Source: Candidatus Zhuqueibacterota bacterium
Lineage (GTDB): Bacteria; SM23-31; B21-G16
Direction: 5' to 3'
NCBI GenBank assembly: GCA_003644825.1
Contig: QNDJ01000072.1
Coordinates: 1-7,096, forward strand
Length of the DNA: 7,096 bases
Shown: positions 1 to 7,096 of the stretch, piece after piece
How positions within the stretch are numbered: the first letter of the stretch is position 1
Layout: each line of letters begins with the position of its first letter
Translations under genes and position numbers: made by a program
The notes under the pieces: model-generated
Databases searched by the model: none
What the model saw: only the letters and a program-made list of their open reading frames with translations
Told to the model about the DNA's origin: nothing

Positions 1-1354
1 CAATATAGTTTTCAAAAGCTAATTGATACTCTCCCTTTTCAAAATATATATCTCCTGAATACCTGTAACCTTCTAAAATAGAAGGATTATAAAAAAGGGC
101 TACTTTAAACTCAAAAATTGCCTCATCAAGTTTCTTTTCTTTCATTAACAGGAGTCCAAGAAAAATATGAGCTTCAGCAGATTCTGGCTTCAGTTTTATA
201 CAGAGCTCAAATTCATCCCTTGCTTTCTTATAATATTTAAGAAAATAATAGCATTTACCAAGGTTAAAATGCCCATCAAAATATAAAGGATAGTTATCAA
301 CTGCTTTTTTAAATTGGATTATAGCTTTTTTGATGTTTTTTTTCTTCAAATATATCAGCCCTGATAAATTATAAGACTCAGGTAAGTATGGATTAATCTT
401 CAATGCTATCCTGTTATAATGAACAGATTTACTCAATAAACCATTTACAAAATAAGCATAAGCAACATCATTGTAAGCTGAAGCATTATCAGGGTTTTCT
501 TTTATCCTTCTTAAATATACAGGAATAACATAATTTTGAGCAATACTTTTATTTAATTTTAGAGCCTTTTTGAGTTCCAGCTCGCCTTTCTCTGGCATTC
601 TCTTTTTCGAATACAGCAAACTCAAATAAAAATATGGGAATCCTTCCTCAGGATTTATTTCTATAATTTTTTGATACAGGTTTATAAGCCTCTCAATATC
701 ATTCCTTGATAATGACTCAATTCCTTTATTAAAATCTCTTTTCTTGGTTATCTTAATAATCTGTTTATTATATTTATCAAACTTCATAGCTCTCAAAGAC
801 ACTATTGGATTATGCATTATAGAAGAAACATCCTTCACATGAACTGCACCAAACAGATGACCCAGTTCGTGAATTATACTCTGATATTTTCTTAATCGGT
901 TCCAATTTTCTGAACGGACAGTTCTTATAAGAACATAATCCTGAAAACTATAAGCAAGCCCTGCAATATAATCATCATAATCCCCGGAAAAATTTTTACT
1001 ATACTGGGAAGTAAAACCTATTACAATATCACTCCCCTCTTTCGGGATGTTTTTCTTCAATTCTCTTATTAGTAACTGCATAATATTAATTGAATTATCA
1101 CTATTCCATTTTCTGAAATGTATAACATTAAACCTTATTCCGACCTCCTGTTCAAATACTTTCGATACGAACTCCATTCTGTTTCTAATTTCTTCAATCC
1201 AGTTGTACTGGCTGCGAAATTCTTCATCGGCTGCAGCCGTTACTTCAATAATCCTCAAGCTATCTCTCTCTCTGGATAATACGATATCTACACCTGATAT
1301 TATAAGCAAAATCAATAAATATATATTTAAGAGAATTCTATATTTAAATGTCAT
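1..1354 (-). CDS. Exported metzincin-type zinc metalloprotease with C-terminal TPR repeats (3' end outside window)
   Basis: This reading frame starts at an ATG at 1354 and stays open to base 1, giving 451 residues with the C-terminus missing. Residues 1-20 form a basic then hydrophobic stretch that looks like an uncleaved anchor or signal peptide, so the protease probably acts outside the cytoplasm. Residues 162-172 read HELGHLFGAVH, an exact HExxHxxGxxH zinc site: H162, H166 and H172 would bind zinc and E163 would be the catalytic base. M180, in SSIMHNP eight residues after the third histidine, fits the metzincin Met-turn at the spacing seen in matrixins. From about residue 205 the protein is a series of roughly six TPR-like helix pairs (e.g. 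AEAHIFLGLLLMKEKKLDEA). The protease assignment is strong; the subfamily and substrate are unknown. No clear Shine-Dalgarno sequence precedes the ATG, but the signal peptide and an upstream in-frame stop at 1370-1372 support this start. Confidence 0.85.
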   Translation of the reverse strand, partial: MTFKYRILLNIYLLILLIISGVDIVLSRERDSLRIIEVTAAADEEFRSQYNWIEEIRNRMEFVSKVFEQEVGIRFNVIHFRKWNSDNSINIMQLLIRELKKNIPKEGSDIVIGFTSQYSKNFSGDYDDYIAGLAYSFQDYVLIRTVRSENWNRLRKYQSIIHELGHLFGAVHVKDVSSIMHNPIVSLRAMKFDKYNKQIIKITKKRDFNKGIESLSRNDIERLINLYQKIIEINPEEGFPYFYLSLLYSKKRMPEKGELELKKALKLNKSIAQNYVIPVYLRRIKENPDNASAYNDVAYAYFVNGLLSKSVHYNRIALKINPYLPESYNLSGLIYLKKKNIKKAIIQFKKAVDNYPLYFDGHFNLGKCYYFLKYYKKARDEFELCIKLKPESAEAHIFLGLLLMKEKKLDEAIFEFKVALFYNPSILEGYRYSGDIYFEKGEYQLAFENYI

Positions 1355-1411
1355 AAATATTTGTTTATTCTATAATTAGCTTCTTTAATAATTTTAATGA
1401 TAACTTACTAT

Positions 1412-1440
1412 ATAATAATCTTCTTATATTAAAAATGCAA
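1412..1440 (-). promoter_or_regulatory. Candidate sigma-70-type promoter for the metalloprotease gene
   Basis: Read on the minus strand, TTGCAT (1435-1440) is followed by a 17-base spacer and TATTAT (1412-1417). The -10 box matches the consensus at five of six positions; the -35 box matches at three. It lies about 60 bases before the ATG at 1354, in the 112-base gap after the radical SAM gene. In DNA this AT-rich such matches arise often by chance, so this is only a candidate. Confidence 0.3.
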
Positions 1441-1466
1441 TAAAAAATTGTAGCAGGCTAAAATAT

Positions 1467-2783
1467 TTATCTATTTACAGTTTTTATCCTTTCAAGCATT
1501 TTGATGAAATTTCTATTCAATTTTTTCCACCGATTGATAATATACCGACTGTAAAGGAATCCACCTATACGAGCAGCAGTGTAAAACCTTTTCCATGCCC
1601 AGATTAGTTTTCTCTGGAGTTCTATGGGCGAAATTTTAGAGGGTTTGAAAACAATGTGGGTTCCATCATAAAGAGACCAATCCTTAGAAAATATTCTGTT
1701 GGTTCTCGATAGCATAGAATAAAGCTTTGTTCCAGGAAAAGGAGATAAAATCGCAAACTGAGCATAATCAAGATTCATCTTAAGGCAAAATTTCACCGTT
1801 TCATCAATCGTTGAAATATCATCGCTATCAGAACCAAGAACAAACATTCCGCATATCCTTATTTTATGTTTCTTTAATTGATGTATACATTCCTTTATAT
1901 CATCGACAGTTTGCCTTTTATTATAATCTCTTAAAGTATCCGGATTTATAGATTCCAGCCCTATAAAAAGTAAAGAACAATTCGTTCTTGAAGAGAGCTC
2001 AAGTAATTCCTTATCCTTTGCAACATCTGTTCTTACCTGTGCAATCCAGTTAAACTCAAGATTGTTCATCAGTGATTTTTCAAGTATAATCTTTGTCCTT
2101 GTCTTGTTAGCTGTGAAGTTATCATCATAGAAAAAATATTTATTATCATTACGCTTAATCCTGAATTTTAATTCCTCTATAACATTATCTGGACTCCTGA
2201 ATCTGTATTTTCTACCAAAAAGAGACGTTACCGTGCAGAACGTACAATTATAAGGACAACCCCTCGATGTAATAAACGGTTTGTAATGAATTCTTTTCCC
2301 TTTTCCCTCAAGCATCGAGTAATCAATAAATGGAAGAGAATCAAGGTCTTCAATCTGGGAACCGGCTATTATTCTATCGCTTATCTTCCCCTCTATTATA
2401 TCTGTAATTATTTCATCTGCCTCACCAATAACCACACTATCAGCATAATTCAATGCTTCTTCAGGCATAAAAGAAATATGAGACCCACCCATAACAATTT
2501 TTATTTTTTTATTTATATTCTTTATAATACTCGCAATCTCATAAGCCCTGGGCGCAGTAGACGTCATAGCTGTAATACCAACAACATCACTGTTAAGGAT
2601 TTCTTTTTCAATATGCTTAATTTTTCTTCCCTTAAATATCTTTCCATATACCTCAGAATGAAACAATACATCAAAACCTTTTTTCTTAAGAATAGTACCC
2701 AGGATCAACAAGCCAGCAGAAGGTAAGTGGGCAAAACTATAACCATTAAATACTGGCTGGGGCTCTATTAATGAAACTTTCAT
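1467..2783 (-). CDS. B12-binding-domain radical SAM protein (class B type), substrate unknown
   Basis: This is a 438-residue enzyme with the two-domain layout of cobalamin-binding radical SAM proteins. Residues 1-140 form a Rossmann-type B12-binding-like domain (HLPSAGLLILGTILKKKGFD near 19-38, VVGITAMTSTAP at 67-78, VMGGSH at 97-102, VIGEADEII at 118-126). The canonical DxHxxG cobalamin-ligand motif is not visible, as in many BchE-like relatives. The radical SAM core follows, with C176, C180 and C183 in RGCPYNCTFC for the 4Fe-4S cluster, YDDNF at 219-223 and GLES at 275-278. The C-terminus has the PFPGT segment, a YDGTHIVFKP segment and a basic helical tail typical of such proteins. Known relatives do methylations or other radical chemistry on tetrapyrroles, lipids, peptides or antibiotics; nothing here identifies the substrate. 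It follows the GWxTD gene after 119 bases. The ATG start has a weak AGGT eight bases upstream. Confidence 0.9.
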   Translation of the reverse strand: MKVSLIEPQPVFNGYSFAHLPSAGLLILGTILKKKGFDVLFHSEVYGKIFKGRKIKHIEKEILNSDVVGITAMTSTAPRAYEIASIIKNINKKIKIVMGGSHISFMPEEALNYADSVVIGEADEIITDIIEGKISDRIIAGSQIEDLDSLPFIDYSMLEGKGKRIHYKPFITSRGCPYNCTFCTVTSLFGRKYRFRSPDNVIEELKFRIKRNDNKYFFYDDNFTANKTRTKIILEKSLMNNLEFNWIAQVRTDVAKDKELLELSSRTNCSLLFIGLESINPDTLRDYNKRQTVDDIKECIHQLKKHKIRICGMFVLGSDSDDISTIDETVKFCLKMNLDYAQFAILSPFPGTKLYSMLSRTNRIFSKDWSLYDGTHIVFKPSKISPIELQRKLIWAWKRFYTAARIGGFLYSRYIINRWKKLNRNFIKMLERIKTVNR

Positions 2784-2790
2784 TTCACAT

Positions 2791-2794
2791 ACCT
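2791..2794 (-). promoter_or_regulatory. Weak ribosome binding site of the radical SAM gene
   Basis: On the minus strand AGGT lies seven bases before the ATG at 2783. It is short but correctly spaced and is the only purine-rich match nearby, so it supports this start. Confidence 0.4.
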
Positions 2795-2902
2795 ATAAAT
2801 TTTATGTTAATAAAAAATAATTAATTTGTTTCTAAAATCCAATAATTAAATTTCTATTTTTATTGAAAATACAAACATATCAATTCAATAGAAAATGAAA
2901 TT

Positions 2903-4903
2903 TTAAAATAAAATTATCTTCCTCGACTTACTAACAGACCTGTTAGAAAAATTATCCGTTAATTCTATACTGAAAAGATATTTTCCAGGAATAAGTTCAT
3001 CAACAAAAAAACTCAGATAGATTTTTTCAGTTCTATCCTTTCCCTCAAAATTGAAAGTATTTGTAAGGCTAATTTTCCTTTTATCCTTTCTTATAATATT
3101 CCACATTTTTCCGAGAATCTTATTGAAAATATTTGTTTTTTCTGGAATTAAAGTTATGCTTGACTTCAAGTTAAACTTTGTTTTATTTTCAGCCCCTATC
3201 ATCAAATTATATACTTCAAAATAAAGTTCGATTGGTTTCTTTCTATCAAAAATTAAAGAAGGACGGGGAAAAAAATCCAGGTCAGAATTAAATTCCTTCA
3301 AATAATTTTCAGGCTGGACTCCGAGAATTAAATCGCTCATAGCAAGGTAATCTCTTGAACTGTAATCCGGCATCCTCACTTTTTCCTTAAAAGAACCGGA
3401 TATTAATCTCTTCCAGTCCTGAAATTCTCCAACTACATTATACAACCCAGAATCCAGAACCATCCTCACAGAAGTAATTGCAGATGCATACCCCTCTGTT
3501 ATTTTCCAGCTATCCAGATAAAAGCTCTCACTCCCCCTTTTTTCTGAAATTTTGTTCCACCTATCATCGAAAATAAATACCCCTCTGTCAATAAAAAACT
3601 GAAAATTCTCATCAAGGTTATCTATTATACTGCTATCTACCGGTATTTCAAAAAAAATATCCAGATTAGTTTTCCCTTTTTGCCCCCTCGAAGTAGAAAA
3701 CAACCTGAAAAAGCCTATTTTTCTTTTATCAAAACTGCTTACAAAAAACTCAGTCACTTCATTTCTTACCGACTCCAATGTCAGCTTTGAATCATCCGTT
3801 AACCTATAATTCCCGTTCATAAATTCATCCTCAAAAACGAAAGATACACTACCATAATCCCATATTTCAACAGAAGGAGATTTAACCTCGGCTCTTGTTC
3901 GCGTCACTTTTAATGGTTCACCATATCTCAAAAAAACCTCTCCTCTATCGGTTTTCCAGCCCGTTAAACCCTTTTCGGGGTCTCCAAATCTCAAATTTAC
4001 ATAAGCAAACCTGCTGTAATGCTCAATTTTTCTCTCATTATAACCTTCAAGAAATGACGGTGTTCTCTGTTTCCAGTATAATTCACCTGCATTTTCCCCG
4101 GCAAAAATAAGATTTTCTCTCTCACTGTCATTAAGTAAAATATTAATTGACTCCAGTGCGTTCAGTTCATCTTTACTCATAAGCTTTTTCGCTATTTTAT
4201 ATTCCACTTCAGATTCTTTAAATTCTCCCAGCTTTTGAAGAGCATATCCTAGAAAAAGATGAGCCTGTTTATTCTCCGGATTTAACTTTATTGCCTTTTT
4301 AAACAATTCAGCCATCTTATTCCAGTTTCTATCATCAAGATATAACAATCCTAAATGAAACAAAATTTCATCATTTTTTTTATTATATTGTAGAGCTTTT
4401 TTAAAATAATTTCTTGCTTTTTCATTTTCTTCAATCCCGAATTCAGACATACTTATGAGCCCACCTGCAGAAACCATATCTCTGTATTTAATAGCCTTTT
4501 TATAGTGCATTAATCCTAACTGATGGTAAGCTTCAGAAAAAGTAGAATCTATTTTAACTATCTTTTTAAAAGTATATTCAGCTTCTGCTTTAAATCCCTG
4601 CCTTTTTTTAAGAAGTCCATAACTGAGCAGGTACTTAGTGTTCTCCGGATCAAGTTTTAGAGCTTCTTTCAAAGCTCTTGACGAATTTAATCTATCATTA
4701 AGGGTTCCCAGTCTTCTGTAAGTTTCACCCAGAAGATAAAATGCCTCTGGATTTTTCCTGTCATTTTCTATAATTTTCTCAAGTTTTTTAACCGCTTCTC
4801 TGAGTTGATTATTCTCAATCAGCTTTTCAGCTTCTCTGATATAATTTCCATCCTGGTTCTGATGCAAGAATAATAAAATTAAAAATATAAAAAAAAATTT
4901 CAT
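2903..4903 (-). CDS. Exported TPR protein with GWxTD domain
   Basis: This is a 666-residue protein of unknown biochemical function. Residues 1-13 are a short signal-like hydrophobic stretch (MKFFFIFLILLFLH), with no lipobox cysteine, which suggests export or anchoring. Residues about 20-250 are a run of TPR units (e.g. NPEAFYLLGETYRRLG, SEAYHQLGLMHYKKA, DEILFHLGLLYLDDRNWNKM, KQAHLFLGYALQKLGEF). A WKQRTPS...HYSRFAYVNLRFGDP segment leads into the signature GWKTDRGEVFLRYGEP, with G315-D319 forming the GWxTD motif. The C-terminal 290 residues look beta-rich, with YFEVYNL and a final GKYLFSIELTDNFSN segment, as in other GWxTD proteins. The family is common in Bacteroidota, Acidobacteria and related candidate phyla, usually with N-terminal TPRs, and is predicted to be exported; its role is unresolved. 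It lies 50 bases after uppS and is probably in the same transcript. No convincing Shine-Dalgarno sequence is seen before the ATG, which the signal peptide supports. Confidence 0.88.
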   Translation of the reverse strand: MKFFFIFLILLFLHQNQDGNYIREAEKLIENNQLREAVKKLEKIIENDRKNPEAFYLLGETYRRLGTLNDRLNSSRALKEALKLDPENTKYLLSYGLLKKRQGFKAEAEYTFKKIVKIDSTFSEAYHQLGLMHYKKAIKYRDMVSAGGLISMSEFGIEENEKARNYFKKALQYNKKNDEILFHLGLLYLDDRNWNKMAELFKKAIKLNPENKQAHLFLGYALQKLGEFKESEVEYKIAKKLMSKDELNALESINILLNDSERENLIFAGENAGELYWKQRTPSFLEGYNERKIEHYSRFAYVNLRFGDPEKGLTGWKTDRGEVFLRYGEPLKVTRTRAEVKSPSVEIWDYGSVSFVFEDEFMNGNYRLTDDSKLTLESVRNEVTEFFVSSFDKRKIGFFRLFSTSRGQKGKTNLDIFFEIPVDSSIIDNLDENFQFFIDRGVFIFDDRWNKISEKRGSESFYLDSWKITEGYASAITSVRMVLDSGLYNVVGEFQDWKRLISGSFKEKVRMPDYSSRDYLAMSDLILGVQPENYLKEFNSDLDFFPRPSLIFDRKKPIELYFEVYNLMIGAENKTKFNLKSSITLIPEKTNIFNKILGKMWNIIRKDKRKISLTNTFNFEGKDRTEKIYLSFFVDELIPGKYLFSIELTDNFSNRSVSKSRKIILF

Positions 4904-4953
4904 ATCGCAGGCAAGTTTTAAAAATAACTAACTGCTAAATTTACAAATTTCTA

Positions 4954-5721
4954 TCAATTCTGATGTTTTAATTGTTCACTAACCTTTCCAAATCTTCTTT
5001 CTCTAGATTGATATTCCAGTATAGCCCCGTAAAATTCTTTTCTTCGGAAATCAGGCCAGAAAACATCTGTGATGTATATCTCTGTATATGCAAGTTGCCA
5101 CAGCAAAAAATTGCTTATTCTGGACTCCCCGCTCGTTCTTATAAGAAGGTCAGGGTCTGGAACCCTGGATGTATATAAAAAGTTTGAAAAAAGCTCATCA
5201 TCTATTCCTTCAACAGAAATCAAATTACTTTTAACCATACCGGCAATCTTTTTTACAGCATTAATTATTTCAACACGCCCACTATAGCTTAAAGCGAGAT
5301 TCAGATTTAGTCCTGTATTGTTTTTTGTTTTTTCAACAGCTTCATCTACTTCTCTTCTCACATTTTCCGGAAGGTCCGAAAGTTCACCAATTGTTGTCAA
5401 TTTAATGTTATTTTTCAAAAGTTTTTCTACTTCTTTACGAACGGTTCTCACCAGCAATCTCATCAGTGCAGATACTTCTCTTTTCGGTCTTCTCCAGTTC
5501 TCCTTAGAAAACGTATACAGGGTTAGATGCTTAATTCCCAGTTCAGTTGAGGCTTCTACAATCTCCCTTACCGAGTTTATTCCTTCCCTGTGTCCTGCAA
5601 TTCTTGGTAAACCCTTTTCTTTTGCCCATCTACCATTACCATCCATAATTATCGCTATATGCCCCGGCAAATTATCTCTTTCCTTTATCTTACATAATAA
5701 CTTTTCTTCTTCAATATCCAC
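4954..5721 (-). CDS. uppS: Undecaprenyl diphosphate synthase (cis-prenyltransferase)
   Basis: This 255-residue protein (E. coli UppS has 253) adds eight isopentenyl units in cis to farnesyl diphosphate, making the C55 carrier precursor for peptidoglycan and surface polysaccharides; it acts at the cytoplasmic face of the membrane. All cis-prenyltransferase motifs are present: HIAIIMDGNGRWA with D27 binding Mg/diphosphate, GHREG (43-47), LTLYTFSKENWRRP (66-79), SYSGRVEI (145-152) and DLLIRTSGESRISNFLLWQ (191-209), then E214 and the FWPDF segment. The E. coli residues D26, H43 and E213 match D27, H44 and E214 here. SYSGR replaces the usual NYGGR, a mild variation. The start is GTG, three bases after the stop of the upstream gene, with AAAAGG at a good distance, so translation is probably coupled. 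The usual downstream partner cdsA is not next to it; a GWxTD gene follows instead. Confidence 0.97.
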   Translation of the reverse strand: MDIEEEKLLCKIKERDNLPGHIAIIMDGNGRWAKEKGLPRIAGHREGINSVREIVEASTELGIKHLTLYTFSKENWRRPKREVSALMRLLVRTVRKEVEKLLKNNIKLTTIGELSDLPENVRREVDEAVEKTKNNTGLNLNLALSYSGRVEIINAVKKIAGMVKSNLISVEGIDDELFSNFLYTSRVPDPDLLIRTSGESRISNFLLWQLAYTEIYITDVFWPDFRRKEFYGAILEYQSRERRFGKVSEQLKHQN

Positions 5722-5724
5722 TTT

Positions 5725-6408
5725 TTAACCTTTTATATCAATAAAACTACCCGGCATACTCCGATTTCTATTGTTATACAACGAGAATCTTTCAGGAAAA
5801 TTAGAATTATTAATAACCATCTCATTAACATTATTCTGCTGGTTATTTAGTTCTAATTTCATTTTTTCGAATTTTAGCTCATCAATTTTTCTCTTTACTT
5901 CTTCAAATTCCCTGAAAACCATTGTTCTGTTTTGTGGAACCATCAAATTCTGTTCATCATCTTCTATTTTTTTTATTTTATTTTCAAGTCTTTCTTTCTC
6001 AATCTGCAACATTTTGAGCTCATCCTCTATATCATCTTCATCTTTTCTGGCAACTACATCTCCGGGATTTTCTGGTCTATTTCTTTCATCTTTATTATCC
6101 TCTTCAGGTAATACAATTTTCTTTTGTTCATTTTCAGAGCTTTTCACAGAAACAACGGTTGTCTCTCCTGCCCTAATGGTAGGAAAAGAACCATCCAGAC
6201 CAAAACGATACTTAATTCTTGAATATATTACTTTTCTTCCTTTCAGTCTTGCTTCACTTTCAAGACGATGGAGATTTCTCCTTTCTTGAGCACTTACTCT
6301 TAAAAAGCTTTCACTTGCTCTGGCACTCCTTAAAAGCCCTGGTTCCCCGGGGTCCAATCTATAATGTAAGACAGGGTTACTTATAATATTACTTAACTTC
6401 ATTTGCAT
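5725..6408 (-). CDS. Hypothetical protein with compact N-terminal domain and charged coiled-coil tail
   Basis: I do not recognise a firm family for this 227-residue protein. No signal peptide or membrane segment is seen. Residues about 15-90 form a compact region rich in arginine, with RRNLHRLESEARLKGRKV followed by a YRFGLDGSFPTIRAGETTVV segment. The latter resembles, weakly and by eye, the YxxGPDGRRYAVGGEV strand-turn region of SprA-related (PF12118) proteins, but the HEQAH metal-binding motif of that family is absent here. Residues about 95-125 are acidic and low in complexity. Residues about 125-150 and 165-195 have the heptad-like, Glu/Lys/Leu-rich pattern of coiled coils; the last 30 residues are Asn-rich. 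The gene sits 79 bases after the FliK-like gene and 3 bases before uppS. A second ATG two codons downstream is an equally possible start; no clear ribosome site separates them. Role unknown. Confidence 0.75.
   Translation of the reverse strand: MQMKLSNIISNPVLHYRLDPGEPGLLRSARASESFLRVSAQERRNLHRLESEARLKGRKVIYSRIKYRFGLDGSFPTIRAGETTVVSVKSSENEQKKIVLPEEDNKDERNRPENPGDVVARKDEDDIEDELKMLQIEKERLENKIKKIEDDEQNLMVPQNRTMVFREFEEVKRKIDELKFEKMKLELNNQQNNVNEMVINNSNFPERFSLYNNRNRSMPGSFIDIKG
5729..5734 (-). promoter_or_regulatory. Ribosome binding site of uppS inside the end of the preceding gene
   Basis: On the minus strand AAAAGG lies seven bases before the GTG at 5721, inside the last codons of the upstream gene (Lys-Gly-stop). 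It is the best Shine-Dalgarno match in the window. It supports the GTG start, because the first in-frame Met downstream lies at residue 26, directly before the catalytic D27. Confidence 0.6.
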
Positions 6409-6487
6409 TAAAAATAATTAAAATATAAACGTTTTTCAAGTAAATTTATGAGAAACAATCCTGTAATAAATTTCACAAGAGGTCCTT

Positions 6488-7096
6488 TTATACCTTAATA
6501 TCTACCTTCTGATAACTCTTAAAGATAAATTCAGTATAAATTGAACTAATTGCTCTCTCCTCATCTTCAATCTTCCTATAAAATATACCTTCTATAACCA
6601 AACCCTTTTCTCTTAAGGAATCTTTCAATTCATTTTCACATTTTTTAAACTCATCTAAAAACCTGTTGTTCTTCGATTCAAAAGTTATGGTAACACCACT
6701 AAGTTCTTTCAATGTAACGCTTATTTTTAAAATCCCTGTATCTTCAAAATAAAGAAGAAATACAATCCTTTTCGGTCCATTTTTATCCTTCAAGCTTGAT
6801 TTTCTTTCCTGAAAAATAAACATTTCGCCTAAATCCACCCTGTTTTCAGAAACAACAGGAAAAGGTACATATATATAATTAGCTTCAAATTCTTTTCCCA
6901 ATCCCTGTTTAAAATCTTTATAAAGATTCACAAGTTTGTTTATAATATCCATTACATTATCTTTTTTCCCATCTTTAACATCAGAAAACAGCTTTTCAGG
7001 AGTTGACCGGCTTATATTTTTAAATAAGTTAAAAATCTCTCTTCTGTTTAAAAAATATTCTTTAAGTAAATTATGTGTTTTTTTGTTTAATGGAAC
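6488..7096 (-). CDS. FliK-like (flagellar hook-length control family) protein, C-terminal part
   Basis: The frame is open from base 7096 to a stop at 6488, giving 202 residues, so the N-terminus lies outside the window. The first in-frame ATG (6952) is at residue 49 and is not necessarily the start: the codons before it read as ordinary protein (e.g. KEYFLNRREIFNLFKNISRS). Window residues about 88-175 have the shape of the FliK C-terminal domain (Flg_hook): two strands in FLLYFEDTGILKISVTL and SGVTITFES, then an amphipathic helix in EFKKCENELKDSLREKGL leading to a last strand (VIEGIFYRK). Domains of this kind measure flagellar hook length with FlhB and are also found in proteins of unclear role. 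The residue match is a judgement by eye. No other flagellar gene is visible in the window, so a flagellar role is inferred. Confidence 0.65.
   Translation of the reverse strand, partial: VPLNKKTHNLLKEYFLNRREIFNLFKNISRSTPEKLFSDVKDGKKDNVMDIINKLVNLYKDFKQGLGKEFEANYIYVPFPVVSENRVDLGEMFIFQERKSSLKDKNGPKRIVFLLYFEDTGILKISVTLKELSGVTITFESKNNRFLDEFKKCENELKDSLREKGLVIEGIFYRKIEDEERAISSIYTEFIFKSYQKVDIKV

Noticed and set aside
1047-1379. Plus-strand open frame of 110 codons
   Set aside because: It lies opposite the start of the metalloprotease gene, whose signal peptide and protein-like sequence are convincing; the plus-strand product is a low-complexity shadow.
1441-1466. Possible terminator after the radical SAM stop (TAGC/GCTA pair followed by six T on the minus strand)
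   Set aside because: The arms are four bases with a two-base loop, which cannot form a stable hairpin.
2286-2726. Plus-strand open frame of 146 codons
   Set aside because: It is antisense to the B12-binding part of the radical SAM gene and shows no recognisable domain.
2784-2902. Promoter-like TTGGAT with a 17-base spacer and TATTTT, and repeated AATAATTAA words in the gap before the radical SAM gene
   Set aside because: The box matches are poor (3/6 and 4/6), and the words are short AT-only sequence expected by chance in such DNA.
5318-6289. Two plus-strand open frames (5318-5728 and 5771-6289)
   Set aside because: They are antisense to uppS and to the hypothetical gene; the Ser/Phe-rich products are complements of Glu/Lys-rich codons.
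6409-6487. Search for a promoter or terminator in the 79-base gap after the FliK-like gene
   Set aside because: TTGAAA is followed too closely by TATATT-like sequence, and no hairpin with a T-run is present.

Overview
The window is AT-rich bacterial DNA in which every supported gene lies on the minus strand, so transcription runs from base 7096 towards base 1. Coding density is high: the longest intergenic gap is about 120 bases. I see no RNA gene, mobile element, CRISPR array or long repeat. The TPR + GWxTD-domain protein is a type known mainly from the FCB superphylum (Bacteroidota, Cloacimonadota and relatives), Acidobacteria and related uncultivated lineages. Together with a FliK-like protein and the low GC, this suggests an uncultivated, possibly flagellated bacterium from such a lineage. 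That placement is inference and not firm.

Layout in transcription order: (1) 7096-6488, the C-terminal part of a FliK-like (hook-length control) protein whose start lies outside the window; (2) 6408-5725, an unrecognised 227-residue protein with a compact N-terminal domain and a coiled-coil-rich charged tail; (3) 5721-4954, undecaprenyl diphosphate synthase (uppS), with a GTG start three bases after the previous stop; (4) 4903-2903, an exported TPR protein with a GWxTD domain; (5) 2783-1467, a B12-binding-type radical SAM protein; (6) 1354-1, an exported metzincin-type zinc metalloprotease followed by many TPRs, cut by the window edge.

Genes 1 to 4 are spaced closely enough (79, 3 and 50 bases) to be one transcript, and uppS is probably translationally coupled to gene 2. 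Genes 5 and 6 follow gaps of 119 and 112 bases and may have their own promoters; a candidate promoter is visible before gene 6. UppS makes the C55 lipid carrier precursor for cell-wall and surface glycans. The two exported TPR proteins point to envelope or periplasmic functions. No single pathway joining all six genes can be demonstrated from the sequence. The most distinctive features are the metzincin-TPR fusion, the TPR-GWxTD protein and the radical SAM gene between them.
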